Part shown: positions 55,693 through 63,489 of the stretch, piece after piece | How positions within the stretch are numbered: the first letter of the stretch is position 1 | Layout: the number at the start of each line of letters is the position of its first letter | Assembly: GCF_024721585.1 (NCBI RefSeq) | Contig: NZ_CP102629.1 | Location: forward strand, 682,001-746,000 | Direction: 5' to 3' | DNA length: 64,000 nucleotides | Source of the DNA: Sphingomicrobium aestuariivivum | GTDB lineage: Bacteria; Pseudomonadota; Alphaproteobacteria; Sphingomonadales; Sphingomonadaceae | Notes under the pieces: generated by a model | What the model was told of the DNA's origin: nothing | The model's database searches: none | What the model saw: only the letters and a program-made list of their open reading frames with translations | Translations under genes and position numbers: made by a program

Positions 55693-56508
55693 TCACCTCT
55701 GATGGTTAAAGGCGCCGAAGGGAACGACCCGATTGGCCGCGTCATGGCCGATGTCGGCGCACCCACGGTAATCGATCCCGGCCTCCTCACACCAGCGCCG
55801 GACCATCACCTCGGCCTCCTCGCCGAAGGGCCGGTCATTCTCGGGCACGGCCGAGAAACGCCCCATGCGAAGGCTCGCGGGGCGCACCGGCTGCTGCGTC
55901 AGCGCGAACAGCGCGCGGTCGCTTGCATATTGATATTCGGCCACTTCCTCGACCAGCAACTCGGCACCGTTGAGGTCCGGCATCAACGGCGTGCCGAGCA
56001 TCGACACCAGCACTTCGAGATTGAAGGCATAGCTCGGCCGGTTGGTCGCAAGGTCGGGTTCGAGCGCCGCTTCATCGCCGCGCACCATCCACGCCAGCGC
56101 GCGGTCGAGCGCCGCCTCCCCGCCCTCGCGCCCCGCGTCGGCGGGCATCGGGCCGTGCGCCACCTCGAGCCCTGCCTTGTGCAGCGCCGACAGGAGGAAG
56201 CCCGCGTCCGAATAGCCCATGACCTTCTTGCCGAGCGCGCGCGCCGGCACCTTGGTCGCGACATCCACCGCGATGCGGTTGGAGCCGTAGCCCCCGCGCG
56301 CGCACCAGATCCAGTCAATGCTCTCGTCGGCCAGCATCTCGAGGAGCGCGCCTGCGCGCACCGCATCGGAGCCCGCGAAATGCCCCTCGCTGGCGAACAC
56401 CTGCGGATGCACGACCAACTCCGCGCCCGCCGCCGCCGCACGGGCGCGCGCCTTTTCGGCAGTCGCCTCGTCAATCCTGCAACTCGGCGCAACAACCCCG
56501 ATCCGCAT
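55693..56508 (-). CDS. ldcA: Muramoyltetrapeptide (LD-)carboxypeptidase
   Basis: A 271-residue S66-family peptidase that removes D-Ala from murein tetrapeptide during cell-wall recycling. Motifs: IGVVAPS at the start, ARGGYGSNRI (about 91), VMGYSDAGFLLSAL with the catalytic Ser (about 117), and DIGHDAANRVVPFGA with the catalytic His near the end. ATG 56508 is preceded by GGAGGA. It is divergent from mpl, whose product uses the tripeptide made by LdcA. Confidence 0.92.
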   Translation of the reverse strand: MRIGVVAPSCRIDEATAEKARARAAAAGAELVVHPQVFASEGHFAGSDAVRAGALLEMLADESIDWIWCARGGYGSNRIAVDVATKVPARALGKKVMGYSDAGFLLSALHKAGLEVAHGPMPADAGREGGEAALDRALAWMVRGDEAALEPDLATNRPSYAFNLEVLVSMLGTPLMPDLNGAELLVEEVAEYQYASDRALFALTQQPVRPASLRMGRFSAVPENDRPFGEEAEVMVRRWCEEAGIDYRGCADIGHDAANRVVPFGAFNHQR

Positions 56509-56554
56509 GGGTCCTCCATTGCTCACCCCTCCGGCATCGCATAGGGGTGGCGCC

Positions 56555-57943
56555 ATGGACAATGGCTATTTCTTCTGCGGCATCGGCGGCTCGGGCATGC
56601 TGCCGCTCGCCGCGATCATCAAGGCGCGCGGCGCCAATGTTTCGGGTTCGGACCGCAGCCTCGATGCCGGCCGCATGGCCGCCAAGTTCGATTACCTCCG
56701 CAGCCTCGGGATCGACCTGCACGACCAGGACGGCACCGGCCTCCAGCCGGGCCAGACGCTGGTCGCCTCCGCCGCCGTCGAGGACAGCGTGCCCGACGTG
56801 GTGCGCGCGCGCGAACTCGGCTTAGCCCGCAAGGCCCGCCCCGAACTGCTCGCCGAACTCCTCAATGCCGCCGCGACCTCGATCGCCATCGGCGGCACCT
56901 CGGGCAAGTCGACCGTCACCGGCATGACCGGCTGGATCCTCCACGAGGCGGCGCGCAAGCCGACCGTGATGAACGGCGCGGTGATGAAGAATTTCGCGGG
57001 CCCCCACGCCCCCTTCGCTTCCGCGCTGGTGGGCGATCCCGACCTGTTCGTCGCCGAGGTGGATGAAAGCGACGGCTCGATCGCCCTCTATCGCCCGACA
57101 GTCGCGCTGGTGAACAACATCAGCCTCGATCACAAGTCGATGGACGAACTACGCAGCCTGTTTGCGAACTTCATGAAGGCCGGCACCCACGCCATCTTCA
57201 ACGCCGATGACGAGGAAGCGCGCGCCATCGCCCCCGAGGGCGCGAAGGGCTTCGGTTTCGACCCCGCAAACGACCCCGCCTATCGCGGCCACGACCTCGA
57301 GCTCCATGACGAGGAAGTGCGTTTTACCTTGAGCCATGACGGCGAGGTCTATCCCGTCCACCTCCCCATGCCCGGCCGCCACAATGCGATGAATGCGCTC
57401 GCCGCACTCGCCGCCACCCATGCGGTCGGGGTCGAGCTTGCCGACGGCGCCGCCGCGCTGGCCCGCTTCGCCGGATTGAAGCGCCGCCTCGAGCGCGTGG
57501 GCGAGCATCACGGCATCACCGTCTATGACGATTTCGGGCACAATCCCGACAAGATCGCCGCCACGCTCGAGACGATGCGCGCGCGCGGTCGCCGCCTGCT
57601 CTCCATCTTCCAGCCGCACGGTTACGGCCCGCTCGCCAAGATGGGCGAGGAGCTTGCCGCTACCTTTGCCGACCATATGGGCGAAGACGACCGCCTGTTC
57701 CTGCCCGACCCCGTCTACCAGGGCGGCACGGTCGACAAGGCGCGCGGCTCCGACTGGCTCGCCCATGCGGTGCGCGAGGCCGGCGCCCATGCCATCCACA
57801 TCGCCGAACGCGACGACATCGCGAAGGAAATCGCCGCCGATGCCCGTCCCGGCGACATCGTCCTCGTCATGGGCGCGCGCGACGACAGCCTGATCGCCTA
57901 CGCCCGCGACCTCCTCGAGGCGATCGGCGGGCAGCAGCACTGA
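56555..57943 (+). CDS. mpl: UDP-N-acetylmuramate:L-Ala-gamma-D-Glu-meso-DAP ligase (Mpl)
   Basis: A 462-residue Mur ligase. It has the N-terminal FCGIGGSGMLPLAAIIKARG, the ATP loop GGTSGKSTVTGM, EVDESDGSIALYRP, NNISLDHKS, and the C-terminal DDFGHNPDKIAATLE. MurC has a similar layout, but MurC sits in the dcw cluster; the neighbouring ldcA gene favours Mpl, which links recycled tripeptide to UDP-MurNAc. Its TGA overlaps the next start (TGATG). Confidence 0.82.
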   Translation: MDNGYFFCGIGGSGMLPLAAIIKARGANVSGSDRSLDAGRMAAKFDYLRSLGIDLHDQDGTGLQPGQTLVASAAVEDSVPDVVRARELGLARKARPELLAELLNAAATSIAIGGTSGKSTVTGMTGWILHEAARKPTVMNGAVMKNFAGPHAPFASALVGDPDLFVAEVDESDGSIALYRPTVALVNNISLDHKSMDELRSLFANFMKAGTHAIFNADDEEARAIAPEGAKGFGFDPANDPAYRGHDLELHDEEVRFTLSHDGEVYPVHLPMPGRHNAMNALAALAATHAVGVELADGAAALARFAGLKRRLERVGEHHGITVYDDFGHNPDKIAATLETMRARGRRLLSIFQPHGYGPLAKMGEELAATFADHMGEDDRLFLPDPVYQGGTVDKARGSDWLAHAVREAGAHAIHIAERDDIAKEIAADARPGDIVLVMGARDDSLIAYARDLLEAIGGQQH

Positions 57944-58314
57944 TGGCGCGTCCCGTCGGCTGGATCCTCGATGCGGCCGACCGCGAGGCGCTGCTCGCCC
58001 ATTTCCCGCCGCGCTATGCAGGCGTGGTCGCGCATCACGTCACCCTGTGGGGCCACCAGGCCAAGGCACCGGTTCCCCCGCATGCCAGCTTCGCCGTCAT
58101 CGGCCACAGCGATGCGGGCGAGGGCGTGGAGGCGCTGGTGGTCCTTGTAAGCGGACAGCTCCACCGTCCCGACGGCAACCACTTCCATGTGACGTGGAGC
58201 ATCGACCCCGATAGCGGCAAGGTGCCCAGGGACTCCAACGCGCTCATCGCCGACCATGGCTGGACCGAGGTCGATCCCGTGCCCTTCCACGCCGAACCAG
58301 GCTACGTCCGTTGA
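57943..58314 (+). CDS. Hypothetical protein (123 aa) coupled to mpl
   Basis: Starts MARPVGWILDAADREALLAH. Conserved-looking stretches are HHVTLWGHQAKAPVP, VLVSGQLHRPDGNHFHVTWS and DHGWTEVDPVPF, with several His (AHHVT, GNHFHVT) that recall HxT pairs of 2H phosphoesterases or RNA ligase-like folds. That is only a guess. It is translationally coupled to both neighbours, so the group probably works together. Confidence 0.7.
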   Translation: MARPVGWILDAADREALLAHFPPRYAGVVAHHVTLWGHQAKAPVPPHASFAVIGHSDAGEGVEALVVLVSGQLHRPDGNHFHVTWSIDPDSGKVPRDSNALIADHGWTEVDPVPFHAEPGYVR

Positions 58315-58787
58315 CCGCCCCCGCCCTCTTCCTCGATTGCGACGGCGTGCTCGCCGATTTCGACGGCGGGGTGCGCGCCTTGACCGGCCTCGACCCGCAG
58401 TCCTTCCAGAAGAAGGTCGGCGTCGGCGGCTTCTGGAAGACGCTCGCGCGCGCCGACGGCTTCTACGCCAATCTCGAGCCGCTCCCCGGCGCGCTCGAGA
58501 TGGTCGAGCGCCTCGCCCACCTCTCGCCCACCATCCTCACCGGCCTGCCGCTCGGCAAATGGGCCGAGCCCCAGAAACGCGCCTGGGCGGAACGCTGGCT
58601 GCCCGGCATTCCCGTCATCACCTGCATGGCGCGCGACAAGCATCGCTATGCCGCGCCGGGCGACGTCCTCGTCGATGACCGCGAAAAGCAGCGGGCGCCC
58701 TGGGAGGAGGAAGCGAAAGGCCGCTTCATCCTCCACAGGACGCCCGCAATGTCGCTCGGCGAACTGGCCGAAATCTACAAGCTCTAG
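58311..58787 (+). CDS. HAD-family 5'-nucleotidase (5'(3')-deoxyribonucleotidase-like)
   Basis: A 158-residue HAD protein: motif I LFLDCDGVLADFDGG, motif II PTILTGLPLGK, motif III/IV KHRYAAPGDVLVDDREKQ. This short cap-less form matches NT5C-type nucleotidases that dephosphorylate deoxynucleotides. TTG 58311 is the likely start and overlaps the upstream stop by four bases (TTGA). Last gene of the mpl group. Confidence 0.82.
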   Translation: MTAPALFLDCDGVLADFDGGVRALTGLDPQSFQKKVGVGGFWKTLARADGFYANLEPLPGALEMVERLAHLSPTILTGLPLGKWAEPQKRAWAERWLPGIPVITCMARDKHRYAAPGDVLVDDREKQRAPWEEEAKGRFILHRTPAMSLGELAEIYKL

Positions 58788-58799
58788 GGCCTATCCGGC

Positions 58800-59354
58800 T
58801 CAGGCGGCGGCTTCGGCATCCACCTTCTCGACCCATTCGGGCCAGAATACCGGCTCGCGGCTCGACCAGCCGGCCGCGGTCGCCGCGCCCTCGCTGATCG
58901 ACTGCAAGAGGATGCGGCGGCGATCGGGGTGGAGGTGCGGCAGCGCGGCGGCGGCACAGAAGGCCGCGGGCAGCCACGGGCGCACCTGCGCGCCGAGCAG
59001 GCGTTCGTAGAGGAAGCGATAGGCCGAGAAGCTGTCGATCCGCCCCTGCGCGAGATCGAAGGCCGACAGCGTGGTCAGCAGCCCGAGGAACGGCTCGAGC
59101 ATGTCGAGCCCGCTGTCATCGGGAATATCGGCGCGAAGATGGGGAAGCTGGGCATAGAAACGCTTCTGGGCATTGATCGCGGCCGCCTCTCCCTCGTCGC
59201 GTGCCCAGGTGGCGATGGGATCCTTGCGACTGAAAGCGGTGTCGAGCGAGCGGCGGATATAACGCTGCGTCGATTTGTCGAAGGAGGCGAACTCCTTCAT
59301 CTCGCTGATCAGCTTTTCCCCCGTCACCGGGCCCACGCCCTTCTTCGCAACCAT
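58800..59354 (-). CDS. Hypothetical protein (184 aa)
   Basis: Starts MVAKKGVGPVTGEKLISEMK and is mainly helical, with a motif-like LPHLRADIPDDSGLDMLEPF and AYRFLYERLLGAQVRPWLPA. No signal peptide or membrane helix. No domain recognised. It is convergent with the nucleotidase gene. A preceding AGGAG-like sequence (AAAAGGAGC) before the ATG supports the start. Confidence 0.65.
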   Translation of the reverse strand: MVAKKGVGPVTGEKLISEMKEFASFDKSTQRYIRRSLDTAFSRKDPIATWARDEGEAAAINAQKRFYAQLPHLRADIPDDSGLDMLEPFLGLLTTLSAFDLAQGRIDSFSAYRFLYERLLGAQVRPWLPAAFCAAAALPHLHPDRRRILLQSISEGAATAAGWSSREPVFWPEWVEKVDAEAAA

Positions 59355-59582
59355 CGTACAGCTCCTTTTGCCTCTAGCTGCGATAGTAGAAAGGCTAGCC
59401 TTAAAAGTGACTTAACCACATCTACGCAGCAGCTTCCCCGAGAGGAAAAGAGGCAAAAAACTAGGCTTCCGGCAAGGGCTGGGCGCCACTTTTCCGGCTT
59501 TTCACGATGATGCGACAAAATGGCAACGCAGGCGTGATCTGGTTGCGGCAGCGTCCCGACGCTGCGGAAAGCGCGGTTGGCG

Positions 59583-59765
59583 CTATTTCTTGGGGGCGTC
59601 CGAGCTCGGATGCGGTTCGGTGTCGTCGCTGCGGGTCACCGAGATGGGGTCGGAGGCATCCATCGATTCGTCCGAGCCGACATCGACCTTGGCATCCTCG
59701 TCATGCGGATGCTTGCGCAGCTTTTCCTCGAGCTCCTTGCTCGGTTCGTCCTTATACTCGCCCAT
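59583..59765 (-). CDS. Hypothetical small acidic protein (60 aa)
   Basis: Starts MGEYKDEPSKELEEKLRKHP; hydrophilic, Asp/Glu/Ser-rich and probably disordered (DASDPISVTRSDDTEPHPSS). CGGAG lies 12 bases before ATG 59765. It ends in a lysine pair. A start further upstream is possible but has no good site. Function unknown. Confidence 0.5.
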   Translation of the reverse strand: MGEYKDEPSKELEEKLRKHPHDEDAKVDVGSDESMDASDPISVTRSDDTEPHPSSDAPKK

Positions 59766-59908
59766 GGCCTGAAACTCCGTGTTGATGGCTTTTCCGGTCA
59801 ACGAGCCGCCCCCTCGGCCCGTTCCTTCTGCCAGCGCCCCTGCCCCTTCGACCAAGGGCGGGCACGGGGCTTGGCGGGCGTGCCATCGCGGCGCTAGAAG
59901 CGGGGACG

Positions 59909-61135
59909 ATGCGTCACGTCTCTTTTCCTCCCAAACAGCGCTCGCTTTTCGCCGACTGGCGGGTGGCGCTCCTCTCGATCATCCTCTTCTGGACGACCTA
60001 TCTGGCGACCGTCGTCGGCCGCGCGCTGCTCGTCGATGACCTCATGTCGGTGCTTGCCCTGCGCATGCCCGCCATCGCCATCGGCATCGTCCTCACCTTG
60101 TGCATCTATGTCTCGCTGCGGGCGATGAAGCCCGGCGCCTCGCTGCGTTGGCGCGCCGCCGTCGCGCTCGGTGCCTCCAGCCTTGCCGCCATCGCGCAGG
60201 CGATGTTCATCATCTCGACCGCCCCCGACCGCGGCGAGGCGGGCGAGGAATATCGCATCGAGGCGCGCGAGGGCGCGGTCATCATCCAGAAGGGCAACGA
60301 GATCCGCATCCAGCGCCATTCGGGCGAAGCGCCGATGATCTTCACCCTGCCCAAGCTCGACGAGCTCGACCGGCTCGGCAAGGTCCGCATCGCCGCCGAC
60401 GCTGCCGTCGTCTGGCTCTTCTTCTTCCTCGCCTGGTCGGGCGTCTATCTCGCGCTCGACAGCGCCAAGCGGGCCGAACGCGCCCAGCGCCGCCTCGCCG
60501 AGGCCGAGGCTGCCACGCAGGCCGCCCATGTCCGCGCGCTGCGCTACCAGATCAACCCGCACTTCCTCTTCAACACGCTCAACAGCCTGTCCTCGCTGGT
60601 CATGACCGAGCGCAACGAACAGGCCGAGGAAATGCTGATCGCGCTGTCGACCTTCTTCCGCACCTCGCTCTCGCTCGACCCGTCCGAGACCATCGCGCTC
60701 GAGAACGAGATCGACCTCCAGCGCCTCTATCTCGAGATCGAGCAGCGCCGCTTCCCCAAGCGGCTCGACGTCTCGATCGACGTGCCCGAGGCGCTGGCCG
60801 ACATGCGCGTGCCTGCGCTCATCCTCCAGCCGCTGGTCGAGAATGCCATCAAATATGGCGTCAGCCGCACCCGCGAGCCCGTCCATATCGAAATCGCCGC
60901 CACCCCGCTCGAGGATGGCCGCGCGCGTCTTTGCGTGTTCAACACCACCCCCGTCGGCCCGCGCGCCGACGGCGAACTGCCGAGCGGCACCGGGACCGGC
61001 CTCGTCAACGTGCGCGAGCGGCTGCTCGCCCATTTCGGCCCGACCGCCACCTGCCATGCCGGCCCGACCGACGACGGTTTCCGCGTCGTCCTCGACATCC
61101 CCGTGACCAAGGAGCCTTCCGATGACCGCGCTTAA
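59909..61135 (+). CDS. LytS/YehU-type sensor histidine kinase
   Basis: A 408-residue membrane kinase. Four hydrophobic helices are visible (about 14-34, 43-66, 77-99, 163-185), then a coiled-coil linker and a His_kinase domain (PF06580) with RYQINPHFLFNTLNSLSSLV (His about 218), and an HATPase with PLVENAIKYGVSR and GTGTGLVNVRERL. It should phosphorylate the response regulator encoded just downstream, whose start overlaps by 14 bases. Signal unknown. Confidence 0.94.
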   Translation: MRHVSFPPKQRSLFADWRVALLSIILFWTTYLATVVGRALLVDDLMSVLALRMPAIAIGIVLTLCIYVSLRAMKPGASLRWRAAVALGASSLAAIAQAMFIISTAPDRGEAGEEYRIEAREGAVIIQKGNEIRIQRHSGEAPMIFTLPKLDELDRLGKVRIAADAAVVWLFFFLAWSGVYLALDSAKRAERAQRRLAEAEAATQAAHVRALRYQINPHFLFNTLNSLSSLVMTERNEQAEEMLIALSTFFRTSLSLDPSETIALENEIDLQRLYLEIEQRRFPKRLDVSIDVPEALADMRVPALILQPLVENAIKYGVSRTREPVHIEIAATPLEDGRARLCVFNTTPVGPRADGELPSGTGTGLVNVRERLLAHFGPTATCHAGPTDDGFRVVLDIPVTKEPSDDRA

Positions 61136-61859
61136 GGTCCTCATTGCCGACGACGAACCGCTCGCCGCCGAACGCCTCACCGCGCTCATGAAGCCCCTCG
61201 AGGGCCTCGACCTCGTCGGCGTGGCCGAGGATGGCGTCGAGGCGCTGGAGCGCGCCAGGACGCACCAGCCCGACCTCATCCTCCTCGACATCTCCATGCC
61301 CGGCATGAACGGCATCGAGGTGGCCCGCGAACTGGCGAGCCAGCCCTCGCGCCCCGCCATCATCTTCGTCACCGCCTACGACCAGTTCGCGGTCGAAGCG
61401 TTCGAGGTCGCCGCGGTCGACTATCTGATGAAGCCCGTCGAGCGCGCGCGCTTTGCCGACGCCATCGCCCGCGTGCGCGAGGCGCTCGAGCATCGCGACC
61501 CCGCGGGCGAACCCCGCGAAGAGTCCGACTATCTGACCGAATTCTGGGCCTCCGACCTGTCGGGCCTCGTGCGCATCGCCGCCGCCGACATCGACCGCGT
61601 GTCGGCCGAGCGCGACTATATGCGCCTCCATGTCGGCACCCGCAGCTGGCTCATCCACCATTCGATGACCGCGCTCGAAAAGGGCCTCGACCCGTCGATC
61701 TTCGTCCGCCTCCACCGCTCGGCCATCGTGCGGCGCGATTTCATCACCGGTTTCGCCCGCAACGCCTCGGGTCGCTGGATCGCCCAGCTCGCCGACGGTA
61801 GCGAACAGGCGGTCGGCCGCCTCTATGCCGAGCGCGTGCGCGAAATGACCGGACGCTAG
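61122..61859 (+). CDS. LytTR-family response regulator
   Basis: A 245-residue regulator: receiver domain 1-120 (IADDEPLAAERL, phospho-acceptor Asp in LILLDISMPGMNG, Thr in FVTAYDQFAVEAF, Lys in YLMKPVERAR), and a LytTR DNA-binding domain from about 145 (VSAERDYMRLHVGTRSWLIH, FVRLHRSAIVRRDFI). It is encoded with the LytS-type kinase. Such systems control envelope and virulence genes elsewhere; the targets here are unknown. Confidence 0.95.
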   Translation: MTALKVLIADDEPLAAERLTALMKPLEGLDLVGVAEDGVEALERARTHQPDLILLDISMPGMNGIEVARELASQPSRPAIIFVTAYDQFAVEAFEVAAVDYLMKPVERARFADAIARVREALEHRDPAGEPREESDYLTEFWASDLSGLVRIAAADIDRVSAERDYMRLHVGTRSWLIHHSMTALEKGLDPSIFVRLHRSAIVRRDFITGFARNASGRWIAQLADGSEQAVGRLYAERVREMTGR

Positions 61860-62001
61860 GGAAAGCTGGCTTCCTGCGGGAACGCTCCCATTATCGTCAC
61901 ATTTGTTGCAACCATCGGTTAACCGGCTCGTTGGAACCGACTAACGGGGGCGCAGCATCTCTTGCGCTCCTTCCCGCGACCCCCAGCCGGAGGGACGGTC
62001 G

Positions 62002-62478
62002 ATGCTCGGACGACCAGATGATGCCAAGTTGCTGAGGATGCTGCACGGTGCCGCCGAGGACACCGGCGATCGCATCCGCATGGTCTGTGACCGCATCACC
62101 AACCAGCAGATCGTCAAGATCCTCCAGGACTGCTGTTCCAACCGTGACGAGATGATCCCGCTGGTCAAGGCGGCGCTCGACGAGCTCCACGCCCCGCTCG
62201 AGGACAGCGAGCGCCGCATCTGCTGCCCCGCCAGCTGGTTCGACCTGTCGGACAGCGCGACCGAGACGGGCAATTACGGCCCCCTCCTCCTCAAGCTCGC
62301 CGACTGCGACGAGATCGTGAAGGGGCGCCTCGAGGAGGCCAGCGAGACCGCCGACCTGTCGGCCAGCACCCGCCTCGCCATCGACGAGGCCATCATCCTG
62401 CTCGACGAGACGGTCAAGAAATTCCGCCGCATCGTCGAACAGTCCGACGGCAAGGCCAAGGACGAGGCCGCGGCCTAG
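62002..62478 (+). CDS. Hypothetical helical protein (158 aa)
   Basis: Starts MLGRPDDAKLLRMLHGAAED and looks wholly helical; CRITNQQIVKILQDCCSNRD and RRICCPASWFDLSDSATETG give five cysteines, unusual in this window. No signal peptide or membrane helix. It follows the LytTR gene by 142 bases, so it may be a separate unit. Its stop overlaps that of the convergent TonB-domain gene (CTAG). Function unknown. Confidence 0.65.
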   Translation: MLGRPDDAKLLRMLHGAAEDTGDRIRMVCDRITNQQIVKILQDCCSNRDEMIPLVKAALDELHAPLEDSERRICCPASWFDLSDSATETGNYGPLLLKLADCDEIVKGRLEEASETADLSASTRLAIDEAIILLDETVKKFRRIVEQSDGKAKDEAAA

Positions 62479-63290
62479 TCGATCAGGCCTGCCGCCCGAC
62501 CGACGGGCACGACCGCGAACAGCTCCAGCGCATTGTCGCCCGCGGCCCCGTCGGGAACGCGAAGCCGCCTGCCGGTCACGCAGACCTGCTCGCCCTCCGG
62601 CGTCTCGAAGCACTCGTGCATCTCTGTCAGGACCTTCGACAGATGGAGCACATCGCTCGCCGCCCTGCCGACGCGGTCGTGCCAGCGCAGGACCTGTTCG
62701 CGGTCGCCCCATAGCGAGCCGACGAGCCAGTCACCCTGCGAATAAAGCGGATGGTCGACGATCTGCATGCCGATCATCAGCGCATGCTGCTCCTGTTCGC
62801 GGTCACATGGCTGCGGTGCTGCGTCACCGGGTGCCAGTTGTCCGCACCGGCGCAACGCCCCCTTGGCGGTAAAGCCGAACAGTAGCGGCGTCGGGATCGT
62901 CCGCGCCGCTTCGACTGGAAAGGCGTCCACGGGAGGCCGGCTGATCCGCCACTCCACCGTCGGCGTCACATAGATGCCCGAGGTCGGCTGCCCCGCCTCG
63001 TCGAGCGCCGGCTCGAAGCGGGCCCGCGCGCGCAACACGGTGCAGGTCGCCCGGTCGAGATGCTCCGAGCCCGAACTCTCGGCGATCTTGCACTGGGTCA
63101 CCCGGCCGTCGGGACCGACGTGCAGCCGCGCGCGCACCCCGCCCTGTTCCTGGTGCCGGAGCGCCATGCTCGGATAGTCTTCGGACGTGAACAGCCCGCG
63201 GATATCGCCCCGCGGTGCGACCTCGACCGGCTGGCCCGCGGTGGCGGACGCATAGAGGAGGCCGCCCAGCAGCCCCGATGCGATCATCAT
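62475..63290 (-). CDS. TonB C-terminal domain periplasmic protein
   Basis: A 271-residue exported protein: short signal (MMIASGLLGGLLYASATAGQ), then a TonB-like C-terminal domain (YPSMALRHQEQGGVRARLHV, GPDGRVTQCKIAESSGSEHL, YVTPTVEWRI). The domain sits near the N-terminus and is followed by a 130-residue extension with no known domain. It lacks the N-terminal membrane helix and Pro-rich arm of true TonB, so it is not a normal energy transducer. Confidence 0.78.
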   Translation of the reverse strand: MMIASGLLGGLLYASATAGQPVEVAPRGDIRGLFTSEDYPSMALRHQEQGGVRARLHVGPDGRVTQCKIAESSGSEHLDRATCTVLRARARFEPALDEAGQPTSGIYVTPTVEWRISRPPVDAFPVEAARTIPTPLLFGFTAKGALRRCGQLAPGDAAPQPCDREQEQHALMIGMQIVDHPLYSQGDWLVGSLWGDREQVLRWHDRVGRAASDVLHLSKVLTEMHECFETPEGEQVCVTGRRLRVPDGAAGDNALELFAVVPVGRAAGLID

Positions 63291-63450
63291 GAAATCCCCC
63301 TTCCCCCGAGCAGGGCGGAGACAAGCAAATGGAGGAAGAGACGGCAAGCCCCGGCCTGGCCCGAACCCGCCTCATCGTCGCGTTAGCGGACAGCGCATCG
63401 ATCATCGACGGCGGCGCCCCCGACCCGCCCGACACCCGCGCAAAGAAAAA

Positions 63451-63476
63451 GGGACCAGCGCCGAAACGCTGGTCCC
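63451..63476 (-). terminator. Strong intrinsic terminator (minus strand)
   Basis: GGGACCAGCG pairs perfectly with CGCTGGTCCC around a six-base loop; on minus it is followed by TTTTTCTTT. It must end a transcript that comes from beyond 63500, before the TonB-domain gene. Confidence 0.88.
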
Positions 63477-63489
63477 CTTCTTGGCTCCG

